Under the pieces are notes generated by a model. The model was given only the letters and a program-made list of their open reading frames with translations, was not told where the DNA came from and made no database searches. Position numbers and translations under genes: made by a program. Shown piece after piece: positions 16,571-23,354 of a DNA stretch of 23,367 nucleotides; within the stretch, counting starts at the first letter, position 1, and every line of letters begins with the position of its first letter. Source of the DNA: an uncultured Campylobacter sp. (lineage in GTDB: Bacteria; Campylobacterota; Campylobacteria; Campylobacterales; Campylobacteraceae); the NCBI GenBank assembly GCA_947090385.1, contig CAMUNZ010000013.1, forward strand, positions 1-23,367. The letters run 5' to 3'.

Positions 16571-17789
16571 TTTTTGCCCTCAAAATAGCAAAATTTAGTT
16601 TAATTATTTCATCATGTTTTTTTATAAAATCGTTTAAATCGTCCAATTTTAATTTAGAAATTCTCTCTAAATTTCTATCAGATTCACCAAATTCAAAACC
16701 ATTGTAAAACTCATTTGCGGCGATATTTAGCCTTTTAAAAAACGTCTCTTTACTAAGTGGCTCATTTCCTAAAATAAACTTTTTTGCGCCGTCAAATTCA
16801 TCTTGCAAAACACCAAATTTTACAAATTTTTCAAATTCATTTTTAACAGCATTTAATGCTTTTTCATAATTTTCATTTTTTGTTTGTAAATATCCCCAAA
16901 TTCTGGAATTTGAAAGATTGAATTCGCTTCTAGAATATACGCTATAAGCAAACCCGTTTTTTACACGAATTTCTTCCATAAGTCTACTTCCAAAACCGCT
17001 ACTTCCTAAAATAAAATTCGCAACAATTGCTTTAAAACGCTCATTTTTAGGTACATTATAAGGAGCACCAAAATAAATATAAGCTTGTTGTGTATCTTTA
17101 AAAATTTCTTTAAATTGTATTTTTTTGCACACTTCTATAAATTTTAAATCATTTTTATTTGCGACTTTTAAAATATCTAAAATAGAATCAAATTTTTTAC
17201 TTTCTAGTTTTAAATCTCCACCAACAACGATATTTAAATTGTTTAAAACAAGATTTTTTTCAATAAAATTTTTTACATCGGTAAGTGAAATTTTAGAAAT
17301 TGATTTTTTATCACCAAAACTATCATAAGCTAAATTCGTCCCTTCATACATAAGCGAATTTAGCGTAGTTTTAGCGATTTTGTCAAATTGATTTTCATCA
17401 ATTGCAAACTGGGAATAAAGTTGAGTTTTTAATTTTTCTAAAGTATTTTGATTTAAATTCGGATCATTTAAAAGTTCGGCTAATTTTTGCAAAGCAAAAT
17501 CAAAATGCTCTTTTAAACAATCTATCTCAAAAACAAAAGTTTCATATCCAGCATTTACTCCAAAATTTATGGCTCTTATTTCTAATTGTTTTGAAAATTC
17601 ACTAACGCCATCTTTTTTTGTACCTTCTTCAAAAATTTTTGCTACTAAATTCGCAAGTCCTTTTTGATTTTCAGCGCAAACTCCGCTATTTCTAAAAATA
17701 AACCTACAAGTAACAACACCCAAAACATCATCAAATCCGTAAATAACAGGGATTTCTAAATTTTTTATTTTAAATTTTTCTAAAATCAT
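16560..17789 (-). CDS. M16-family peptidase-like protein without the zinc site
   Basis: A 409-residue protein with the two-lobed M16B fold. The N-terminal lobe has GLANLVAKIFEEGT (44-57) where active enzymes have 'GLAHxxEHxxFxGT'; the zinc residues H, E and H are replaced by N47, A50 and K51, and the distal glutamate region (about 117-128) has none of the usual acidic residues. The C-terminal lobe keeps the R/Y pair in RVKNGFAYSV (R275, Y282), which binds substrate in the non-catalytic subunit of heterodimeric M16 proteases. So it is probably the inactive partner of a second M16 protein encoded elsewhere, or a structural protein. ATG overlaps mqnC by 4 bp; the same neighbourhood exists in C. 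jejuni. Confidence 0.88.
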   Translation of the reverse strand: MILEKFKIKNLEIPVIYGFDDVLGVVTCRFIFRNSGVCAENQKGLANLVAKIFEEGTKKDGVSEFSKQLEIRAINFGVNAGYETFVFEIDCLKEHFDFALQKLAELLNDPNLNQNTLEKLKTQLYSQFAIDENQFDKIAKTTLNSLMYEGTNLAYDSFGDKKSISKISLTDVKNFIEKNLVLNNLNIVVGGDLKLESKKFDSILDILKVANKNDLKFIEVCKKIQFKEIFKDTQQAYIYFGAPYNVPKNERFKAIVANFILGSSGFGSRLMEEIRVKNGFAYSVYSRSEFNLSNSRIWGYLQTKNENYEKALNAVKNEFEKFVKFGVLQDEFDGAKKFILGNEPLSKETFFKRLNIAANEFYNGFEFGESDRNLERISKLKLDDLNDFIKKHDEIIKLNFAILRAKSDF

Positions 17790-18835
17790 TTGTAAATTTC
17801 CAAAATATCATAATTTGTATTTCGTTTTGCCGGAATTTCGCCAACATCGCGAATCAAATCTATCAAATTTTGCGAATTCATACGAAAATTCGCACCTGCT
17901 GCTTTTACTACATTTTCTTCCATCATCGTGCTACCAAGATCATTTGCTCCAAATTTTAAAGCAAGTTGTCCGATATAGCTGCCTTGCGTCACCCAAGAAC
18001 TTTGGATATTTTTAAAATTATCTAAAAATAACCTAGCAACGCCTAAAAGTCTTAAATATAAATTCGGTGAAGTTTTAGCAATTGAGGGAATTTTTTGTAA
18101 AAGTTTTGTATTTTTATCTTGAAAACTCCACATTATAAACGCTCTAAAACCGCCCGTTTTATCTTGTAAATTTCTAATTTGTTCCCAATGCTCTACTATC
18201 TCTTTTATACTTTCAATCGTGCCAAACATTTGCGTAGCTGTCGTTTTAAGTCCATTTTCGTGGGCTTTTTGATGAATTTCTAGCCAAGTTTTTGAAGTGC
18301 ATTTTTTAGGTGAGATAATTTTTCTTACTCTGTCGCTTAGAATTTCAGCTCCGGCTCCAGGAATGCTATAAAGTCCTTTATTCTTAAGCCTAATTAAAAC
18401 CTCATCGATACTAATCTTTGAAATTTTAGCGATATAATCGATCTCAATCGCACTAAATCCGTGAATGTCAATTTGTGGAAATTTATTATGAATGTGGCTT
18501 ACCAAATCCTCGTAAAAATCGATTTTAAGTTTTGGATGAACGCCACCTTGAAATAAAATTTCTGTCCCGCCGATCGCGATAAGTTCTTCGATTTTTTTAT
18601 CAATCTCATCGTAACTTAAAATATAAGCATCTTTGTCATTTACTTTTCTACAAAACGCACAAAAATCGCAATCCACAAAACAAATATTTGTATAATTTAT
18701 ATTTCTATCCACGATAAAAGTCGTGATTTTACCAGGATGAAGTTCTTGCTTTTTTTGTGTTGCAAGTCTGCCAATCTCCCACAAATCGCAATTTTGTATC
18801 AAATCAACCGCTTCATTTATACTTAATCTACTCAA
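17786..18835 (-). CDS. mqnC: Dehypoxanthine futalosine cyclase (menaquinone synthesis)
   Basis: MqnC is a radical-SAM enzyme that cyclises dehypoxanthine futalosine in the futalosine pathway to menaquinone, the respiratory quinone of Campylobacter. The cluster motif C-x3-C-x2-C is at C52, C56 and C59 within NICFVDCDFCAFCRK, followed by ILFQGGVHPKLKIDFY, characteristic of the MqnC/MqnE/CofH group. The 349-residue length fits MqnC. The start is TTG, with AAGGA six bases upstream; no ATG has comparable support. It heads a run of overlapping genes (M16 protein, recG, ATPase, glycosylase) and lies just downstream of the restriction-modification locus, with a GC-rich hairpin 15 bp upstream. Confidence 0.94.
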   Translation of the reverse strand: MSRLSINEAVDLIQNCDLWEIGRLATQKKQELHPGKITTFIVDRNINYTNICFVDCDFCAFCRKVNDKDAYILSYDEIDKKIEELIAIGGTEILFQGGVHPKLKIDFYEDLVSHIHNKFPQIDIHGFSAIEIDYIAKISKISIDEVLIRLKNKGLYSIPGAGAEILSDRVRKIISPKKCTSKTWLEIHQKAHENGLKTTATQMFGTIESIKEIVEHWEQIRNLQDKTGGFRAFIMWSFQDKNTKLLQKIPSIAKTSPNLYLRLLGVARLFLDNFKNIQSSWVTQGSYIGQLALKFGANDLGSTMMEENVVKAAGANFRMNSQNLIDLIRDVGEIPAKRNTNYDILEIYK

Positions 18836-18849
18836 AAATTTTCCTTTTT

Positions 18850-18879
18850 ACGCCCTGCCTACTTCGTTACGCAGGGCGT
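18850..18879. repeat. GC-rich 9 bp inverted repeat between the specificity gene and mqnC
   Basis: ACGCCCTGC (18850-18858) and GCAGGGCGT (18871-18879) pair perfectly around a 12-base loop. The loop contains the stop and last codons of the specificity gene (18859-18861 is the stop). The repeat is strikingly GC-rich for this genome. The U-rich tail (TTTTAATACATTTTTT) is on the plus-strand side, so it is a better terminator for plus-strand RNA; on the minus strand it may be a weaker terminator or an mRNA end. Confidence 0.65.
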
Positions 18880-19962
18880 TTTAATACATTTTTTAGTTAA
18901 ACTTATCTTTTTATCTGCAAAATCCACAACATCTTTTATAACTAATTTCTCAATGGCTTTTATAAAATTTTGCATAAATTTATAATTTATTTCGCCGTTT
19001 TTAGTTGGAAGTTCAATAGTTGTTTTCTTAAAAGTTTCATCAACATTTCTTACTAAAACTGAAAGCAGTTTACTTTTACGATTGTTTAGTAAAGTAGTAA
19101 AATAATTGGCAATTTCTATATCTATATCTGAATTAAATTTTGGAATAATTTTTCTAACAAATTGACCAGCATACCAATGTTTTTGCCTATAAAAAAAATC
19201 CATTTGTAAAAGTCCTAGGCTCCAAATTTTAGGCTCATTTAAATTTTCTTTATTCACAAAACCTGTTTGTTGTAAAATACCTTGATCCAACGAAGTTCTT
19301 GTTATATAGTCATACTCATTTCCATCTGTTAATCTATTTTTATTAAAACTTTTTGTTTTTTCTATACAAAAAAGTTCATCGAGTTTAAATTTTTTAGTCT
19401 CTAAATTTTCAAAATCTTTTAGTGCCTGTTTTTCATCGGTTGTAAGATTATAGTCTTTTAAATTTGTTGTTATTAGATAAGCCTCAAGCTCGGCGATACG
19501 CTGAGCCTCAAGCTCGGCGATAAAGTCCTCCATAAATTTAAAATCAATATTTTCTAAATCGTTTCCTAAATTTTCATTTTTTATCGGAATTTTGATTTTT
19601 AAATTTTCTATAAATTCAAAACTCGAACCAACACCCCAAGAAAATGGTGAAACTGCTTTTTGTAAACAAACCACTATATATTTTAATACATTTTCAGATA
19701 CATATTGGAAATTTTGCTTTAAAATTTTGACATTATTGCCAGTGAAATAATCAAACTTTTGATAAGAAATTATAAAAGTATCTTGCGCAAAAGTAAGAGT
19801 ATTTTTGGGATTTACAAATTTAATATTTTCTTTTATATAGCCTTTAATTCCATTATTTCCAGCCATTCTAACAACATAAGGCAAACTATCTTTTACTTGG
19901 CAATCATAAATTTCTACTTTATTTGCGTGAAAAATTTTTTTACTAGACAAAACCTCAAACAA
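18859..19962 (-). CDS. Restriction-modification specificity subunit (HsdS/BcgI-B-like)
   Basis: A DNA-recognition subunit with two target-recognition halves. Half 1 runs from the start to about 140 and half 2 from about 190 to 345. The halves end in similar sequences (IDFKFMEDFIAELE and INYKFMQNFIKAIE) and begin similarly (KWGEFRVGDLFEV and KFKLDELFCIEKT). Between them a helical spacer carries IAELEA twice. From the first usable codon, TTG at 19962, the protein is 367 residues, but that start cuts off KWGEFRVGD, which half 2 shows to be part of the domain. The frame is open 21 codons farther, to 20025, with no ATG, GTG or TTG, so the complete protein probably arises by -1 frameshifting from the upstream gene; see the signal at 19980-20042. 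The GGAG before the TTG is too close to serve well. The family is clear; the start is not. Confidence 0.85.
   Translation of the reverse strand: MFEVLSSKKIFHANKVEIYDCQVKDSLPYVVRMAGNNGIKGYIKENIKFVNPKNTLTFAQDTFIISYQKFDYFTGNNVKILKQNFQYVSENVLKYIVVCLQKAVSPFSWGVGSSFEFIENLKIKIPIKNENLGNDLENIDFKFMEDFIAELEAQRIAELEAYLITTNLKDYNLTTDEKQALKDFENLETKKFKLDELFCIEKTKSFNKNRLTDGNEYDYITRTSLDQGILQQTGFVNKENLNEPKIWSLGLLQMDFFYRQKHWYAGQFVRKIIPKFNSDIDIEIANYFTTLLNNRKSKLLSVLVRNVDETFKKTTIELPTKNGEINYKFMQNFIKAIEKLVIKDVVDFADKKISLTKKCIKTPCVTK
19480..19522. repeat. 19 bp direct repeat, 24 bp period, in the specificity-subunit spacer
   Basis: AGCCTCAAGCTCGGCGATA occurs at 19480-19498 and 19504-19522, separated by five bases. It encodes the repeated IAELEA unit in the helical spacer between the two recognition halves (residues 148-153 and 156-161), an eight-residue period. 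In EcoR124-type HsdS proteins a short repeat (TAEL) at the same place sets the spacing of the two half-sites. Confidence 0.85.
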
Positions 19963-19979
19963 ATCTCCAACTCTGAATT

Positions 19980-20042
19980 CTCCCCACTTAACGCTGTTTA
20001 ATTTATCATTAAGTGGGGAAGCTATTTTCCCAAGCAGTCCTT
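19980..20042 (-). promoter_or_regulatory. Candidate programmed -1 ribosomal frameshift signal
   Basis: Read on the minus strand, in order: SD-like AAGGA (20042-20038); a 6-base spacer; slippery heptamer G_GGA_AAA (20031-20025) in the frame of the nuclease-methyltransferase gene; its TAG stop (20024-20022); and a stem of TCCCCACTTAA (20019-20009) with TTAAGTGGGGA (19991-19981), 11 bp plus a U-G pair, loop 17 nt. The stem begins five bases after the heptamer. A -1 slip gives GGG AAA ATA and enters exactly the specificity-subunit frame. The element types and order match the E. coli dnaX signal; function is inferred. Confidence 0.6.
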
Positions 20043-22055
20043 ATTTTTAAGCAAATTTGAAACTTCAAAAGCAAGATAGTCAGCCACTGTTTTTTTAAAG
20101 TCATCTAAACTTGGTCTTGTATCAATCGGCACACTTTGATTCCAATCATCGCCTTTATTTGGATCGATATGTCCTTCGTAATACTCTTTTTCAGTGAAAA
20201 TTTCAAGCTTTGTTTTGCCAAATCTTACCAAATTTACAAGCTCGGCGTAGCGACCTTTTGCGTTGTTACTATCAACTAAATTTGTGCTTGATTTTTTACG
20301 ATTTGTCCTTGTATAGCCGTCATCTGAAAAATCTATAAATTTAACAACTTCATCTTTGTGATGAGCTTCGCCAACCTTAAAAACATAAATGTAAGTTTGC
20401 ACGCTTGATTTGCCGACAAAAAGATCTATTGGCATTTTGATACTTGCAAGAAGTGTGTTGTTTTTTAAAATTTCTTTGTTTTCATCTACTGCTTTTCCGC
20501 TACCTGCTGAGCTTTGTATGATGATAGCTGCGTAGCCGCTTTTCATCATCGACAGGGCTTTTTGCACAAAAATCATACCGCAGCCCTTAGCAGAATAAGG
20601 TGGATTTAACACAAAAGCGGTAGCAGGAAATTTTTCGTTTGTATTACCAAAGCCGTAATCTCCACTGAAATTTAAAAGTGAGTCTTTATTTAAGATATTT
20701 GATGAGCCATCGCCCATCATTATCATATTTAAAATCGCAAGCATATAAATACTTGAAAGTACTTCAAGGCCTAAAAGTTGATTTGCTTTTATGCAAGCTT
20801 CTTTTTGCTTAAACTCATCTGGGCTTTTTAAGTGTTTTTTTGCGTCATTTATCATCTCATTCATCGCAGCGACCAAAAGTCCAGCACTTCCCGTAGCAAA
20901 GTCCCAAACATAAGAGTTTCGATCAACTCTTGCAAGTTTTACTAGAAGTTTTGCGATATATGAAGGCGTAAGAACTACATCATTTAGCTTATCTTGTGTA
21001 AATCCAAGCCAAGAATACATTTCATTGAAAAGTTTCCCGGTAAAATCCGTAGTAAGTCCGATTTTATAATAAATCCCCAAATCATCGACTATTTTTGTAA
21101 AAACTCTTTTTAGTTGGCTTTCGCCGTTGTGCGGCTTGTTTATATTTTCGGTAGTAAGCGTGTTTGCAAGAGTTCGGATAATAAGATCTTTTTTATCTTT
21201 TGGGAGATTTTTTCTATCTAAAAAATTTTCTATCCTTGTGATTATGATATCACCATCTCGCATTTTGTTTATTTCTAATGATTTTAAATCTTCTTTTTTG
21301 ACTGCTGGAAGTCCTGCTACATCCAAAGTCGCCATAATCGAAGCAGCAACTAGATAAACTCTATCATTTTCGCCTAAGCCTTTTTCATTTTGATAGATGT
21401 CGTTATTTAGCTTTATAAGGCTTGTGTTAATTTCGGCTTCTCTTTGGCTTTTAAGCTTTTCAAGTTCGCTTTGGCTTAATTTAAGCTCTTTTATCTTTTC
21501 TATAAAGTTATCAAAATTTTCTTTTTTTAGAAATGAAAAGTCGCTAAACTCGCCTATTTTTTGCCCTATTCCAAAATTTTCCTTTGAAACATAATAAACG
21601 GCTATTTCATGCTTTAACTTATTAAATTCATCTTTGTAGCCAGTCATCCCAATAGCGATAATCTCGCTATAACTTGTATAGTGCAAAATGGCATTTGCAT
21701 AATGCACAGCTCCATTTAAGGCATAAGAGTTTATGTTTTTAAAATTTGGCTCATTTTTGGCAGTTTTATTCTCGACATTTCCGTCACTATCAAGCTTTAT
21801 TAACTTATCTTTGTAGCCTTTATACTCTATCAAAACAGGATAAAATTTTGACTCATTATCTTGCAAAAGTAGCTTTGCATCGGGTCTATTTCCGCCAACG
21901 CCGCCATTTTTAGAGTAATACTCATTTAAGGCTTTATCAATTTCGCTATTTAGGCTTTCTTGTTCAAGTTTATAATCAAGCTTATAACTTTTAAGCCAGC
22001 CATTTGCAAGATCTGCGATATTTGGCTCAACAGATTGATTTTTTATTTCTGCCAT
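20022..22055 (-). CDS. Nuclease-methyltransferase subunit of a BcgI-like (type IIB) restriction-modification system
   Basis: A 677-residue protein that appears to join cleavage and methylation. The N-terminal region (about 30-130) has a PD-(D/E)XK-like nuclease site: PD at 58-59 and E77-Y-K79 in VLIEYKG. A helical linker follows (about 170-340). The adenine N6-methyltransferase domain has TPSYIAKLL (363-371), the SAM-binding DFATGSAGLLVAA (385-397) and the catalytic NPPY (484-487). It is longer than a type I HsdM (about 500 residues) because of the nuclease part. No hsdR gene is present in the window. ATG with AAAGGA, which is also the last codons of nfeD two bases upstream. It ends in TAG right after a slippery heptamer. 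Other possibilities are a type I methylase with a degenerate nuclease fold, or methylation-only function. Confidence 0.88.
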   Translation of the reverse strand: MAEIKNQSVEPNIADLANGWLKSYKLDYKLEQESLNSEIDKALNEYYSKNGGVGGNRPDAKLLLQDNESKFYPVLIEYKGYKDKLIKLDSDGNVENKTAKNEPNFKNINSYALNGAVHYANAILHYTSYSEIIAIGMTGYKDEFNKLKHEIAVYYVSKENFGIGQKIGEFSDFSFLKKENFDNFIEKIKELKLSQSELEKLKSQREAEINTSLIKLNNDIYQNEKGLGENDRVYLVAASIMATLDVAGLPAVKKEDLKSLEINKMRDGDIIITRIENFLDRKNLPKDKKDLIIRTLANTLTTENINKPHNGESQLKRVFTKIVDDLGIYYKIGLTTDFTGKLFNEMYSWLGFTQDKLNDVVLTPSYIAKLLVKLARVDRNSYVWDFATGSAGLLVAAMNEMINDAKKHLKSPDEFKQKEACIKANQLLGLEVLSSIYMLAILNMIMMGDGSSNILNKDSLLNFSGDYGFGNTNEKFPATAFVLNPPYSAKGCGMIFVQKALSMMKSGYAAIIIQSSAGSGKAVDENKEILKNNTLLASIKMPIDLFVGKSSVQTYIYVFKVGEAHHKDEVVKFIDFSDDGYTRTNRKKSSTNLVDSNNAKGRYAELVNLVRFGKTKLEIFTEKEYYEGHIDPNKGDDWNQSVPIDTRPSLDDFKKTVADYLAFEVSNLLKNKDCLGK

Positions 22056-22057
22056 TT

Positions 22058-22453
22058 TTATCCTTTAATCACAATTTTTCCATCTTTTATGCCTAAAATT
22101 TCAACACTTTGTCCATCTTTTAAATCTTTTATATCGCACTTCCAAAATGTGCCTTTATAAAAAACCATACCATTTTTGATAATGCCAAATCCACTTTCAT
22201 TTAAAAAATCATCTTTAACTAAACTTTTTTTAAAAAATCTATTTACAATTTTTTTTCTAAACAAAATAAGTAAAACTAAACCAATCACAAAAGCGGTTAA
22301 AATTTGCCAATTCCAGCCAAAAAATACAAAAAAACTAAAAATTCCGATAATTAAAAAGCCGATACCAAAAAATATAAGATAAAAGCTAAAAAGGGCTAAT
22401 TCGGCGATTATTAAAACAACACCTATAATTAAAAAAATAATTGCCTCACTCAC
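22058..22453 (-). CDS. NfeD-family membrane protein
   Basis: A 131-residue protein with two or three hydrophobic segments in the first 65 residues (about 4-24, 26-44 and 48-65), followed by a basic stretch and a small OB-fold-like beta domain (about 75-131) ending in VEILGIKDGKIVIKG. This is the short NfeD form, which pairs with SPFH/stomatin proteins and may link them to membrane quality control. Its start overlaps the SPFH gene by 8 bp. Its last codons double as the ribosome site of the next gene, the nuclease-methyltransferase. The family assignment is good; the cellular role is inferred from family and partner. Confidence 0.88.
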   Translation of the reverse strand: MSEAIIFLIIGVVLIIAELALFSFYLIFFGIGFLIIGIFSFFVFFGWNWQILTAFVIGLVLLILFRKKIVNRFFKKSLVKDDFLNESGFGIIKNGMVFYKGTFWKCDIKDLKDGQSVEILGIKDGKIVIKG

Positions 22454-23354
22454 CTTTTTTTCCTAAAAAATCTTTTATTATGCTTAAACTACCTATTAAT
22501 TCGCTAGTTTCGTAAGGAACTAAAATTTTATCATTTGTGCTATTTTTTGCAAATTCATTAAACGCTTCAACTCTTCCTCTTGCAAGTAAAAATTCCGCTG
22601 CGCTTTTGCCATCTTTCATCGCATCGTTTATCATTTGCATAGCATTTTGTTCACCTTGTGCGATCGCTATTTTTTCGTATTTTTTTGCATCTGCCATTCT
22701 TTCAATCGCTTCTGCTTGTAAAACTTGCTCTTGTTTTAAGGCTTCTGCATTGCGTATTAAAGCTATTTTGTCAGCTTCTGCTTTTAATTCAATAGCTCTT
22801 TTTTCTCTTTCTGCTTTCATTTGCAAATTCATAGCTTCTTCAATTCCGCTAGGAACAGAAATTTCAGAAATTTCAACACGCATAATCTTAACGCCCCAGT
22901 TATCCGCAGCATCGCCTAATGCATTTTGCAAAGCGGCATTTAAATCATCTCTGCTACTTAAAGTATCATCTAAATTCATAGCTCCGATCTGTCCTCTTAA
23001 AGTAGTCATCGCTAAATTTGATATCGCTCTTTTATAGTCATCAACGTGGTAAAGCGACATTTTGCCATTTACAACTTTTAAAAATACAATTCCATCGACT
23101 GAAATATTTACATTGTCTTTTGTAATAACTTGTTGTTTTAAAATATCAACAAGTTGCTCTCTAATTGTAATTACCGCACGAACTTGATCGATAAAAGGGA
23201 TAATAAAATGAAATCCAGCACTTAATTCTGAATGAAATTTACCAAGTCTTTCAACTATATAAATATCGCTTTGTGGGACAATTTTTACAGAAAGCTTAGC
23301 TAAAAAAGCTATAAAAAAACAAAAAACTACAACAAAAACTCCAAATTCCGGCAT
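22446..23354 (-). CDS. SPFH/Band 7 stomatin-like protein (QmcA type)
   Basis: A 302-residue membrane-anchored protein. One N-terminal membrane segment (about 5-22) is followed by the SPFH domain: IVPQSDIYIVERLGKFHSEL (25-44), SAGFHFIIPFIDQV (45-58), and the LRGQIGAMNLDDTLSSRDDLN stretch around 120-138. A charged, alanine-rich coiled coil (about 170-245) follows, suited to oligomer formation. Such proteins form ring assemblies in the inner membrane and often act with an NfeD partner, here the overlapping downstream gene. A near-ideal AGGAG precedes the ATG at the window edge. C. jejuni has a similar protein, but the neighbourhood differs, so I do not claim orthology. Confidence 0.93.
   Translation of the reverse strand: MPEFGVFVVVFCFFIAFLAKLSVKIVPQSDIYIVERLGKFHSELSAGFHFIIPFIDQVRAVITIREQLVDILKQQVITKDNVNISVDGIVFLKVVNGKMSLYHVDDYKRAISNLAMTTLRGQIGAMNLDDTLSSRDDLNAALQNALGDAADNWGVKIMRVEISEISVPSGIEEAMNLQMKAEREKRAIELKAEADKIALIRNAEALKQEQVLQAEAIERMADAKKYEKIAIAQGEQNAMQMINDAMKDGKSAAEFLLARGRVEAFNEFAKNSTNDKILVPYETSELIGSLSIIKDFLGKKGE

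Noticed and set aside
19998..20009. ATG-ATA-AAT-TAA mini-frame in the stem-loop after the methyltransferase stop
   Set aside because: Out of frame with the specificity gene and only three codons long; it cannot be the missing start.
19981..20019. Stem-loop after the methyltransferase stop as an intrinsic terminator
   Set aside because: Neither side is followed by a U-tract, and termination here would remove the specificity gene; position relative to the slippery heptamer fits frameshifting better.
20022..22055. Plain type I HsdM
   Set aside because: About 170 residues too long at the N-terminus, where a PD...ExK pattern lies, and no hsdR gene is present in the window.
18859..22055. Phase variation by a homopolymeric G tract
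   Set aside because: No G or C run longer than four or five bases is present in the locus; the GGGAAAA site is too short for efficient slippage during replication.
22537..23037. 166-codon plus-strand open frame opposite the SPFH gene
   Set aside because: It is antisense to a well-supported gene, has no ribosome site, and its hydrophobic, alanine/serine-rich product is what the complement of the charged alanine-rich coiled coil gives.
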